Origin: Baylisascaris procyonis
Taxonomy: Eukaryota > Nematoda > Chromadorea > Rhabditida > Ascarididae
Assembly: GCA_037389465.1 (NCBI GenBank)
Contig: JAZARR010000088.1
Span: forward strand, 1,922,001-1,986,000
Direction: 5' to 3'
Length of the DNA stretch: 64,000 nt
The notes under the pieces are model-generated. The model was not told where the DNA came from. It worked only from the letters and a program-made list of their open reading frames with translations, and made no database searches. The position numbers and the translations under genes were made by a program. Each line of letters begins with the position of its first letter. Within the stretch, counting starts at the first letter, position 1. Shown here one piece after another: positions 36,675 through 60,136 of the stretch.

Positions 36675-38760
36675 CCCGATTATATTTGAATGTGATCTGA
36701 TTGATTGACTCTTGAAAAGAAATCCTCTTCTTAAACGAATCACCGTCTTATGGTCTTAAGATATCAGCTGAAGCTCTTGAAGTATAAAATTACGAGAAAA
36801 GGTTAATTGTTAGTTGAATAAGGAAATGCATAAAAAGTGTAATTTTTTTATAGTTACAATTGGCTCGTCTGATAAATTAAAAGTTATTTCATTCGATATG
36901 CTATTAGACGATTGTGCAACTTTTCGGTCATATTTTATAGAAAGCAATTTCCTAATCCTTCGCATATATAACTATACGCTAATATTTTATACTTAAACGT
37001 GAATAATAAGCTAACGAAAAACTTCGTTCGATACTTTGAAATAACGCTTTCAAAAACATCGCTTACTTGAGTTGAAATTGAAAATCATTTGTGGTTTATT
37101 TTATCAAATAAGTTGCGTTGCTAAAATTTCTCAAAATCATGTCTTCTTATAAATGTTTTTATAAACGCTATAGCGTCAATGTCTCCAAAGAATTAAATAA
37201 TAGTTTTTATCGTTATCGTTGTTTCAAATTAGTATATATTACAGTGGTGAGTGACATCAACTACTTAAAAGAATTCCCATCTTTTATATTACTGTTTCTG
37301 AGACTCCCTATAAGCCTTCCCAAAAACACTCTCGCAGCTATGTAAAGTTAAGCTTTTACAAGGTTTCCTCATACTTGGCTCATTTCGAAATAAACCACAA
37401 CGACAAATGTCCATAACATAATCCGCAACTTCCCTTGGGAATGTCCCATTCATAAGAGTTGTGAAGTGTACAATTTAACCGCCTCTCTTCCTCTCACCTC
37501 TTTCCTATCTCATTTGGCATTTACTACCTTACCTAAAGACGTCTGCTTCGGAAAATTCCCGACGTTATGAGCCTAACGATTCATCAACCATGCACTATAG
37601 AAACCTACGTTACAGCACTTATGATCGCTATATTACTGCAAATCGTACTTACTCATATTACTGTACATGAAGTCTTATTTTTCGAAAGGTTCAACCGTTC
37701 ACTCAAATTAGTGCTTAAAATACTGGCGTCTGAAAGGGTAATTTTCATATCTACTCGCCAGCTCGCATTGAACCACTTTAACTTATTATTCAAATCATAG
37801 CTTTAAAGGCGTCAATGCCGTCGGTGTAATCCTCCTAGAATAAATGCCTCCTACTTGACGTGTTTCCTAGCATGACTACAGCGCTAATCGAACCTGCTCG
37901 CTTCCGCTATACGGTAAAAGGAAACAGCTCAAAATGACAGCTCTTGATTAGCTACGAATGCAACACACTTTATAAGCATTGCCTTAAGTTTTATTTATCA
38001 TACGGAAGATTGATCATAACTACATCCAACAGAATTCCACATGAAAACATGCTTGTTGCGTCGAATCTACAAAATTGGTTTCTTCATTGAAAGATCAGCA
38101 ATGAGTACTCAATGCATCGAAATCTTCACTTTATTTTAACAGTACCCTCAGTGGAAAATGTGATCAGATTTCATATCATTTCGCTTGTTGTTTAGTCATA
38201 GAAAGCTATCAACACATCGTTACCGCAAACGAAGTACAGTATAATAATCCATTAGTCAATAAAATACTTTCATAGCAGGCGCTCTCATTAGACATACCAA
38301 TGAGACGATATTACATCAGTTCGCTATCGCAAATTTTCACTTTCTCACCGTAAAAATAAACAGACCGTACAGCTTCGACTACATAGAGCATCCCAGGAAA
38401 AATCATCCCACCTGAAATTGTTACGTAACCCTTCCGAAAAAGTGGTCGTGTCCGGTGAATTTTGAGCTGGCTAAATGTACGAAGAAATAAACCAATGAAA
38501 GAACAAAGACAACATGCAAAATAGACGATTGCAAAACGGTAAAGAGACTCGTTTATTAGTAAAATAGTAACGGCAAGTGGTAATCAAGTGGAATTTTGTT
38601 AAACGGCTGCTCAACTTTTGAAACTGCCAACAAATGCATTTTAAAGCTTCCAGACTTAGCGTATTAATTAGAGCAATTCATCTATCCCTTTCCACAACTC
38701 TCTCAACAAAACATCCATAAATATCAAGTTTTTATCGCACTCTCTCTGTGTAGCACTCTG

Positions 38761-38800
38761 TCCTCCCTCCCTTCCCTCCCCCCTCCCCCACCCCCCGGGA
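38761..38800. repeat. C-rich pyrimidine tract
   Basis: TCCTCCCTCCCTTCCCTCCC-type tract, quadruplex-capable on the minus strand. Intergenic. Confidence 0.8.
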
Positions 38801-41098
38801 CGAAAAGGATAAAGGCGTGCACATCCTTGTTTCACTTACAACCAGCAAAATTAAAATGCCAAGCAACCTGGAATGGATCATTGCTTCGAAACGACGTCAT
38901 CGAAAGAAAGCAGTGACGATGAATCGCGAAACTTGTGTTAAATGTGCAACTATTATAAGAAAGTGAACAAATATAATAAAATAACTTCATCAGGAGTTAT
39001 TTAGATATTACAAAATCGCAAGCGTTGCAACAGAAAGAACAAAAAAAGAGTTGAAAGATGATTGTTGATGAAAAAACAATAACAGCACTATTTACAAGGT
39101 TTATTTCAATTATCAACGTTTAATAAACACCTGTTGTATTGATATTAAATGAGAACATAACTATAAGAGAATTCATTGTGCACATTTGTTAGATGCGTTT
39201 AATGGACACGCTTCGATGAAGATGTGCATACTCGATGCAAATATTCAGAAACGAAAAGGCAAAAGAAAACTTCATTGATCGATTCAACATACTAATTACG
39301 ATGAACAAAAATTATTCATTTATGGGCAAGTATTGCCAATTCCTTCAATAAAATATACCTGTTACATAGAGGCAATAAATGTAATTTGTATTGATTGAAA
39401 ATAGTGTAAACATTTCTCAATAAACAAATATAAACTACATAAATATGCTAATCATTTTCAAAGTTCCCTCTACGCAAATAAATATTTTACTTATTTCATT
39501 ATGGAAATCGTCATATGATCATTGCCTACGAGTAGAAGTGATACCTACTAGAAACAAATATGCCAATAAGCGTTGTTAAGTATTCGCCAAGCTAAAATTT
39601 CGATAAGTTTTCCGATGTGGCTATATTTTATAATAACGCCGCAAACGAGTAACAGCAACAAAGAGGAAACATTTTGCACAGGTGGCATCAATAAAAGAAG
39701 AAAATTCGCAATAGTGAACGAAAGCTGTGAAAGGGAAATCACAGAAAAGAAACGATGCGGCATGATTAAAGAAACACGTCTGAAGTCACAAATTACGCTC
39801 GATCTATGAGAAAGATTCATCTTCGTTGCATTTGTAGAAATGCGAAACCGTCTATCCTTTCGAGCGACTCCGATGAAGGCAAAGTGGCGTCATTATTCTC
39901 ACCGAAAAGGCATCCTCAAGAAGCACTCTCATTCAATAGCTAAAAACAACGCCGCATATTAGCTAATCATACCTTATAAATATTTTCGAAACTAAATGCC
40001 TCACAATCAGTGAGAAAAACGTAAGGCTATACAACCTGGTCACATTTCTGATGTGCAAATTTCTTCACTTTTTTCGATATTAGTCCGATAAAAATAGTTT
40101 ATCCGGATCAGAACAATTGGATGCACCATAGAATAAAAGAAAGGGTATGTTTTTGGTGACGGTTCCACCCAACGATCTACCAATAGTTCAGCCATTCAAA
40201 CTTGCGGGATACTTAACAAACCAGAAACAAGATTCACGATAGTCAGTGATATATTCAGACCAGAAATGGCGAAGGTGCTCATCCACCTCTCATTATAATT
40301 TTTGAGTCCTTAATTAAGATAAGCAAGTGAATATGCCCACAACTGATCTGGAATCCCTTCTTTCCCCTCTCCCTCCTATAAACAAGTCGGTCCAGTTAGT
40401 CGAATAAAAAAACAAGAAATAAAGCATCAACCTACCAATTTGGTCATACAGTCACTCATTGCGTGGATAGATGGTCACCCGGGAACGGCTGCGGTAGGAA
40501 AGGGTGCGTTTTCAACTCTTCATTGTTACTGCAATTATGGAATAGTAGAGAAACAATCACAGTGAGAATCTTTTTTGTTCGTTCGAACTGTGAGCGAGTA
40601 AAATTCTTTAAATCATTTCGTTCATCGAATACATTTAGGTTCATTAGTGATGGTAAGGCAATTTTGACGAATAAAGCTGCTGGAATCCAATTGCTAAATA
40701 GGTCCTTATGAAAAATCACATATGATTATTTCTATGATAGCAGCAGCAACTTCTAAAGAGTAAAGTTTTCCTTAGCGCCTCCGTCTGCAAAACGCTAATT
40801 ACAGTAACTAACTATAATGAGGAAAGAAAATGCTCCTCCCCTAAAACAATGGATTATAACTACATCAGCGATAAACTTTCACGACTGATATCGAGTCCTT
40901 TCTCCTTTTCCCCTCCTCCCACTAATCAAAATATTTGAGAAAATTTTTGCTCTCCAGTTTCGTAATTCGCTAAACATTTCAACATTATTTTCATTGTTAT
41001 GCTAAGTGCGCATCTCTTAAATTTTCAATTTCGTGGAATCGACCTTCGTAGATATAGAATATGGAATTGAAAATAGAAAAAGAAAAGAAAACAAAAGC

Positions 41099-52133
<11,035 letters not shown>

Positions 52134-53589
52134 CACGCAGCTCACTGACCGATGGCCAGCAGCACACATTAAAGGAAGAGGTTGAACGCGCACATGTATA
52201 TGCTGAGAGCGAGACGAGCAGAGAGAGGCAAGCAACGACGCACAATGAAGAGCATGACCCGGCCACAATAGCCACAACTCATTAGACGATCGATAAACCG
52301 TATCGACGAAGACGGCGACGATCCGCATCGAAGGTCTGGTGCGCAGCCTATTGCCTATACGCACTCAGCATACACGAACTGTGATCCTCGTCGAGTATGA
52401 ACCCGTTTCGGCGAGGATCTTGCTCTTCTAATACAATCTCTGTCTGAATCTATCATATTCTCATCCGGGAAATTCTATCGCAGTTAGCGAGTAACCTGTA
52501 GGTTTCGTAAGGAAATGTCACAGAATGCCATTGATAGTTGATAGAAGATGAAGTTTATAGCAGAAAGCCGTATAAATGAACGTGCACTATAAATCTGTCG
52601 ACGTTTGCAATCTGCTTTCGAGCCTACCGAAAAATCAAGCCTTCTGAAACATATACTCGAACAACGTTGAGTTATTGATTTAGATCCCTGACTGAAAGGA
52701 TTTTTTTTTTGAAGTTTTAATGATCTTTGAAAATTTCGCCGAGGAAATATTGAAATTCTTTTTATTCCGGAAATATTGGCTTTTTGGAGTTGGAATTTTC
52801 GTATCTCCTTATTCGGCAAGCAATTTTCTCTATTCAGCAATCTTCTGGACGCCAACTTTCAGTGTTAAGATATGTTACAATGCAATCTGCTGTGCCATCG
52901 AACAAACACCTTCATCAACTATTGCATAAAAGCATTTATTCAAATGTATAAACGCTTGTCGTTACTCATATGTAAAGATTAAAGCTACAATTAATTGACA
53001 TACTTGGGAACATGTCTATTTTCCGTATTTCAAAAAAAAAAAAATTTTTTTTTCGAGTAAAAAGTCGAGTAATATGTTTTTCATGGGGATCATTTAGATG
53101 TGTCGCTGTATGAGGTGACTGAAAAATACTCCTAAATTTCCCTCTCTACAGTTTTCTCTTGCTAAAAGTAATTGCTTGAGTTTAAATAAATTTTTTCCTT
53201 CATTTCTGATTGATGGCATTATTGAAGAATTATTCAGCTCGTTTCATCGACTATGCTAGAATAGAAATAAATACTGAAACAAACATATATGTTGAATTTG
53301 ATTCTACTTAAAATCTGAGAGGAAAAGTGGAGCATGCGCCCACCTGCTAACGAGAAATGATGGTACAAGCCTATCACGCTGCATGAAACATTGAAGGATG
53401 AAAAGCATGGAATTTTTTTTTCGAAGATCTGCTCATTTCATGTATCACTTCAATTCCTAAAGGTATTCTCATCATCCCATGCTTTGTGATAGTTAAGTAG
53501 TTAATTTGAAATCGATATGTGGAATCGAAATGGCGACAAAATTTATATGTTGGCATTCGTGTGCCCTAAAGCTTCGAATGATACTGAGC

Positions 53590-54440
53590 ATGTGGATTTT
53601 GTTCGCAAAGCTCAAGGCGCAGCTATAATCGGGTAACACCAAGGGTTTTCAGAAAAGTCCCAAAGTTCGGGACTTCCCAAGGATAGTTTTGGCTTTTCAT
53701 AGTTTTTTTCTGCCGTTTTTTTTTTGAAAGTTGATCGTTCTTCACCAGCAAATTTTTTCGAGCTCAGCAATGCAAAATTCACTTTCATTTTTCAATTAAC
53801 TCTCAAAACTCTTTTGCTACATCATTAACATTTTACTACATCTTTACAACTTCACGAACAGTGGAATAAGAAATAACTCTTTATGGTCATGGAAAATGGG
53901 CAACCCTTAAACCGAACTATTACAATGGGCACAGTAACCTACAATGCTTCCAAGAGTCCTCAGGTCTTTTTTGCTCGAGATATTTGCACAACTTTTGTGA
54001 GGCTTATGAACTTCAGATTACTCGGAAAATTTCTTAGGATCCTCCACCTTTCCGTCCGTTGAACGGTTTCGTCACACGGGCCTGAAGTTCCAAGGCGCAC
54101 TAAAACTTCCAGAAACTGCTTCGACGATATTGAGGAAGTTTCCAGAACTCGGGCACCCAGATTTTCATTGTTCTCCGAGGACAGGGCGCTTCAATGCTTG
54201 GCGCACCACAAGAACCTTCAGAAGAGCCGTAGGCCTCAAGGAACCTCGAAGCGAAATTTGCATCTCGTCCGAACGTTTGTGCGTCACGTCACATAGAACA
54301 GTGCCTTGAATGTATTGTCCACTTTCGCCTCTATACTCCTCCTAGTCAGTCCTATGCTGACAGCCAGAATCACCTCGCCTTTCTCCTTAAACCTCACACT
54401 TCCTTGTCCCTTCCCCTTTTCTCCAATATAGACCCACAGA
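53590..54440. other. GC-richer block with overlapping open frames
   Basis: This 0.85-kb block stands out from AT-rich surroundings. On the plus strand several frames are open for 25-90 codons with stops between them, none with a recognisable motif or an exon-like splice frame. A degenerate mobile-element copy is one explanation; chance in GC-richer sequence is another. Confidence 0.25.
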
Positions 54441-54998
54441 TTGCTTTTAAAAGTCATCCTTCAACATTAAAAGTGAAGATGGGAAGTCATCTGAAAATTT
54501 AGTACTGTGAAGTTTTCGTATCTATCATTTTGCTTTTTATACTTTCTACGAACAGATTTCTTTGAACGGCACATATCACGCTCGTCAGACGATTTTTTTT
54601 TTTGGAAAGTTTGGAATAATATTCGTTGAAAATGGCATTTTATAAGGTATGGAGTAGTCTAGCCTAGGTAAAAACGGCACTGCTATAAATCTGTAGAGAT
54701 GTTGTAAGAAAGAAAGAGAAAGAGAGGAAGAGAGAGGGAGAAAGAAAAAGAGCGCAACATTATGGCTGGCAAACCTACGAAGAATATTGCTAGCTGTTTA
54801 CTGTGGGAAAGGATGCATTAGGGGATGCGTCGAATCGTATAGGGAGCGTAAAGCAAAAGAGATTTCATGTGAAGAAGGATTAAAATGTTCCACTTCTCTC
54901 ATTAAGTCCTCCAAAGAGGTACCAACAAATCTAGTCATTGTAAATATAATACAAGAATAATGAAAATGAAACCGATGTTAGTATTGTACAAGGTGTGT

Positions 54999-55192
54999 AT
55001 ACAATACAGTAAAGTGTAGTACAGTACAGCATGGTGTGGTATGGTATAGTATAGGTAGCTTAGCGTGGTAGAGTGCGGTATAGTATAGTACAGTACGGTA
55101 TGGCATAATACGGCGTGGTATAGAGTAATATAGCATAGTAGAGCATGATGTGGGATAGTATAGTATATCATTGTATAGCAAGGCATAGTAAA
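54999..55192. repeat. Degenerate pentamer satellite (YRGTA)n
   Basis: About 190 bp built from diverged 5-bp units such as TAGTA, CAGTA, CGGTA and TGGTA. The minus strand is open over long stretches and would translate as a Tyr/His/Leu/Thr-rich low-complexity peptide, which is an artefact of the repeat. Confidence 0.85.
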
Positions 55193-57503
55193 AAATAACG
55201 TGATTTAATATTGATAAATGCGATATCACCTACTAGTTATATTTTACTGCTGAGTGCTTGTACTGCAACTACCTACTCCATTTACGCACATCATTTTTTT
55301 AAACAACTTGTTATAAGCGACCACATTATACTTCAAGAAGAGGCTTACTGCAAGCTGTAAAAGATCAGTTGCAATGGTTCATTCCAAACTGACGTGAATA
55401 AATAGTTTCGTAAAAAAATTGCTGGATCAAAGTGAATCATCACATCTTACATACTATTCCCTATCACCTGATCTAGGCGTTCAATTAAAATTGCTTCATT
55501 CCCTTTTTAGTGAACTCTCTACGATAAGAAGATATCGTAGTTGTGCTTTATTAATGAGACCAACAGTATGTACTAATGATGCGAAAACGTCCACTAATAC
55601 AACGTTATATATGTCGCATAAGAATATATCTTTAATCCTTGATGAATTTTTCTTTTGATCTATAATATGTATCGAAGTAATGAGCGTAATTGTTTCTCGA
55701 AAAATGACGAATGTTCGATGGATTGTTATTTCGAAAAACGACGAGTAACTGGTGTAATAAAGAGATTTCGTTTAGCAATTTCTTTGAATTCATATAAAGG
55801 ATCATGTTAATGCAAATATAAAAATATAACAATTTCCTGAATTAATTAAATGATGCAACTATCGACATTCAATTCTAACAAGCGTTAAATCAACTTCAAT
55901 ATGTTTGAATAGAAGAAGGGGAATACTCATCGGAAACGATAATAGCCGTGGTGGCAGTCAATTGTTGCGGGTGGCACTAATTTGTCTTTGTGGTGTGAGT
56001 GGCAGAGACAAGCAAACTCAGTTAGCTACCCTACCAATTAAAAACATTGCTTAATGAGATTTGAAACCTTTGGGATACCGATGCATAAGATCCGTAAAGA
56101 ATTTCACTCTCATACTGAAAACGTATAAGCCTCATGGGGGACTAGTCACAGTGAAGCATCAACAAAATATACCGTAATCGAAAAGTGAATGTAACATTAC
56201 CACATATTATCTCAAAGAAAACATCAAACATTCACGCAAATATGAAATGCGGCTATCAAGTAGCAGCGAATAAAAAGTCTTCTTAATAGGAGTGTTGCAT
56301 TTTACACAACGAACTGATGTGAACACCTTCCCTCACCCCCATGCCCTCTACTGAGTTATGTCGAATGAAGCTTTCCGTTCCCTTTCCGGCAGTCAACATC
56401 GTCGAAAAATGACTGCCTCTTACAGTTTCCTGTTTCAAATAGCAGTTATTGCATTGAAAATTTCCTTAGCTATTTTCAGAAATTTCACTAATCAGCTCAG
56501 TGACTAGGATTCGAAAGTTCACTATTGCTTGACTTTGACAAGTGTATTTTTTTAAAATAATGAGGCATTAAAACAATACCTGATGCTTTCGCTAGGATAA
56601 ATGGGATCTCGCTAAGTCAGAGAATTACAAATGCTTTATCAACAAAACCCAGGACCACCCTTTTCTATACCTTGTGCAACATCGTCCTCTTTGGCATGAC
56701 CAGTTTTACAGCCTCAGGGGTAAATGTTCGATATGACTGGAGATAAATATGCAATTGCACTTATACAACTTTCGCAACAACAACGCAATGCAACAGCAAC
56801 TTTTCAATAAACAAGCAATTCGAAGTTTATATATCCTTGGAAGCGACCAATTGGCTGTCAGCACAAATCGACGCATTTTTCTGTGAACTTTTCAACAAAA
56901 ATTCCATCAACAAGAAATTTTGATTTATATAAGCAATTGAGCATTTTACTTTTCAATTCAAATATATGAATAAACGCCAATGACAACGAAATACAAAATA
57001 AAATTGCACTGTGATGAGATAGATTTATCGATGAATTCAAGTTTTTCTATTTCGAATGCACTTTCGATGCGCTCTCAATAAACGCTTGAGCATTTGATCC
57101 ACTTTATGAAGTCTCTTTTCTGATTTTCAGAGCAGTTTGTTTACAATGTGTTTTTTCAGTGAAAAAGTTTTGTTAATCGATGTCATTAAGGATAATATTC
57201 ATTTCTGTAGCTCAGTTGCCAACCGCTTGTCACAGTGGAAATGGGTAGGTTATCATTGTATTCAGGTGTAAGCATCACTAAATGTAAACGGATTCTTCCT
57301 GCTTAAATGACATCTTCATAAATTTGCCACAAACCTTACTGATGTTTATTTTTTATATTATAAAATTCTTCTCAAAAGAAATTCCGTAGCCCTTACGGAT
57401 GATGACATGGGTATTCGCTAACACTAAATAAATGTGTCACTCTCAAGAAAGGACATTTCAATATCGCCAAAAACACTGAGTACATACGAGTTGCATTTGA
57501 CAT

Positions 57504-57530
57504 TTGCAAGGATATAATTGCAAGGATATA
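57504..57530. repeat. Tandem 13-mer duplication abutting the hairpin (left)
   Basis: TTGCAAGGATATA occurs at 57504-57516 and again at 57518-57530, separated by one A. The second copy ends exactly where the left hairpin arm begins. Confidence 0.9.
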
Positions 57531-57574
57531 CTACTGCATACGAACTCTGCTCATGCAGAGTTCGTATGCAGTAG
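57531..57574. repeat. Perfect 20-bp inverted repeat with 4-nt loop
   Basis: Left arm CTACTGCATACGAACTCTGC (57531-57550), loop TCAT, and a right arm (57555-57574) that is its exact reverse complement. It would form a very stable hairpin in DNA or RNA. There is no T-run after it, and the loop is too short for an ordinary microRNA precursor. Confidence 0.95.
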
Positions 57575-57608
57575 AACGCTGCAATAGAGGAATAAACGCT
57601 GCAATAGA
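57575..57608. repeat. Direct 14-mer duplication abutting the hairpin (right)
   Basis: AACGCTGCAATAGA occurs at 57575-57588 and 57595-57608, a 20-bp period. The first copy starts immediately after the right hairpin arm. Confidence 0.9.
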
Positions 57609-57933
57609 CGGTCATGCCACTGCAAACGGACTATTCAGCCATCCTATATGATGATTGATGTTGGAGTTTGCAAAAACATTCGCAAAAGTTTCAGGTTTCT
57701 TGAGATTATTTAGACTGTGCTAAATATTCGAAACTCTGACACGTTTGGGATACGAGCGATGTTGTAATAGTTAGAATAACTTAGTAAAAATAGCCATAGA
57801 TAAATATGATTTACTACAAGCATAGTGAAAATTTATGCGGTAAATATTATTTTCAGAATAGAAAGAAGATGATATAAATTGCAGATATCAGGTGGACTGA
57901 AAAAGGGAAGAACGACAGGTGAGTGAAAAAGTG

Positions 57934-57957
57934 AGGGGGGAAGAGGGGGGGGGGGTT
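57934..57957 (+). repeat. G-rich tract
   Basis: Runs of six and twelve G separated by AAGA. Intergenic. Confidence 0.8.
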
Positions 57958-58628
57958 AGGTAAGGTACGGAAATAGAATGAAGAGATGTCTCGAAAATGC
58001 GTGGGGAACAAATTATCACAGTGCATAGAGAATGACTGTTAGCTGATGTAGGAAGGATTCACAGCGAAAGGGAGGAGCTAAGCATCGTTTCGATTGCTTA
58101 CATTCACAAGCATTGCTGACAGACGGTTAGAGTGTCGGACGAATAGCAAATGAGAACAAGCAAAAGCTGGCAATAGACATGCCGTGTGGTGAATTTCACA
58201 TTCGATTCGCTACCGTATGGTGTAGAATGCAGTGGCCGATTCGCAATAGCTTTCGATGCTGGCTTTCTTTGAATAAGATACAAAAAACAACATTATGTTC
58301 TAAAGTGACCGTAATACACGCTGAATCGACTCATTTTATCATCGTCGTGCTTTACACGTTGTCTAGAATCGATGAAAACATATCGACTGACGAAGATTCT
58401 TTTTAAAGAGCCATGTATTTGAGGAAAACATAGCATGCGGAAAAATGTGCTATAGCAGCTGGAACGAGATGCGCCTTAGCAATCTTGCCTATCAAAACGA
58501 CGAGTTTAATAAATCGCTAACAAATAATAAAAAAATACTTAAAAATTTCTTCAACATTTTTATGAAGCCGATTATCCTTTCACATCTTATATAAATGATT
58601 CGTTGTCCTAACAATACCAGGTATAAAA

Positions 58629-59081
58629 TTATAACTCGACCGTCATGAAGTGTGACTCGATGAATCTTGAAAAATATATAGAAATTTTCAGCCATATTAA
58701 ATAAAACATTTGGAAATGGATAAACCATCCGGAAATTTGATTAAGGCTGTCGCGTACAATGTGCCTTATATCCGTCAAATTTCGTGTTCTATATGTCTGT
58801 CCAGTAGCGACAATTCGGAAACAATTGAAGATAACATCACGAAATTTTAGGGGTTTAATGTATGCCATGGTTCGCCTATGCCATCCTTCAGGTTGTTCTA
58901 TTAACTTCAAGATGCAAAAAATTTGAACATTTTTTTTCACCGGCTGGGTCACATTAAAAAAATTTTCGCTACTTACTGAATCCATTAAAATATGTGTTCC
59001 ACATATTTTAACTTGCATTAGTAACTCATGAAAGTGCTTGGTGAAGCGAGAAGAATCATAAACTGCACGTTGTACTTGCTC
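58629..59081 (-). other. Orphan 150-codon open frame, unidentified
   Basis: One minus-strand frame is open from 59081 to the stop at 58629, long for sequence this AT-rich. It begins protein-like (VYDSSRFTKHFHELLMQVKI) and has a second convincing segment (HRRTMAYIKPLKFRDVIFN, later TRNLTDIRHIVRD). A Phe/Ile-rich tail that looks non-coding follows. A GTAAGT donor-like site lies after HILMDS at about 58975, and TTAATAG at about 58895 could be an acceptor, so it may be two exons. No family recognised. Confidence 0.3.
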
Positions 59082-60098
59082 TTATCTAACAGATGTTTCT
59101 AGATACCTGAATTGAATCAAGTTATGGCATCATTGCAATGAGATAATCGTATCGAAACTTCGTAATTAATTGATTGACAAGTTTGAGTAAAGGACACCTC
59201 AAACGATACGACATCCGATCGATGAAGGATTCATAGCGGATCACACTGCAACACTTATCGGTGTGCCATATAGCTATTGTTTTATTTCTGTGGACAATCG
59301 TAAATATATAACTCTTAGAAATCTCTAGCTGCAATCAATATAAAAAGATCTCTATTCAACGCGCAATAGTTCATTAGCAGAACCTGGATTATTTATGGAT
59401 GAAGTCTGGGTAGTATTCATCTAGAAGAAAGTTAGTTTTGATGTTCCTCAAAAACGAAACTTAAGCAATCATCAGACGTACCTAATTCTAAGCGGTTCTA
59501 ACTTTTTTTCAGATGAAGTTATGAAGTCTGAGTGAGGAAAAGCTGGAACAGTAGAAAGCTGCGGAAACTGGGAAACAAGAGAAAAGTTAGAACAAATAAA
59601 TACAAATGCGAACGACTGAGATCTTTAAGTTCAACGATCCTCAAAAATTCTTCACATAGATGCATAAGTGCTCAAAAAAAAAGAACTTACTGAACTAAGT
59701 GGAAAGTATAGTAATGAAAGATTCATAAAAAAGAAAGTAAACAAATGCCTAGTGGAGAAATTTTAGGAGCATGTAAAGTTCCTGAAATGACTGGGGAATT
59801 GTCTACAATAAAGGGGAGGGGATTTTATTGTAAGCGGGGTAGTTGGGAGAGGCGATGAAAAACGACCTGCGTGTATTCAATATGCACAGAACAGCTGAAT
59901 AAACGGCGCATCATCCAATGTGGCTAACGCTATATATGCATCTGAGTAATGCCTATTGATGCGGTCGCAACATATCAGACGAATCAGCGTTTTATACCAA
60001 TCAATAGCAGATCATAGAAACTTCATTTCATAGGTAACTAGAAATTTGCTTTATCTTATAAGCATAAGGTTGAATATTGCTTGATAACAGCATTATTT

Positions 60099-60100
<2 letters not shown>

Positions 60101-60134
<34 letters not shown>
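60101..60134. repeat. (AT)n microsatellite
   Basis: AT run immediately followed by three diverged copies of a GGACGAAAAAA-like unit (about 60134-60181). Confidence 0.95.

Positions 60135-60136
<2 letters not shown>

Noticed and set aside
38854..38961. 35-codon plus-strand peptide starting MPSNLEW
   Set aside because: Too short, no homology, no context to support a gene.
52134..52364. Upstream in-frame extension of hlh-2 exon 1
   Set aside because: The extension (Cys/Leu/His-rich) does not resemble the Pro/Ser/Tyr-rich N-terminus of E-proteins, and a possible splice acceptor lies just 5' of the chosen ATG. It cannot be excluded.
54935..55229. Tyr/His/Leu-rich open frames on the minus strand
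   Set aside because: They are generated by the pentamer satellite rather than by a gene.
57531..57574. Hairpin read as a microRNA precursor or Rho-independent terminator
   Set aside because: The loop is only 4 nt and the stem 20 bp, too small for a typical animal microRNA precursor. There is no T-run, and the genome is eukaryotic.
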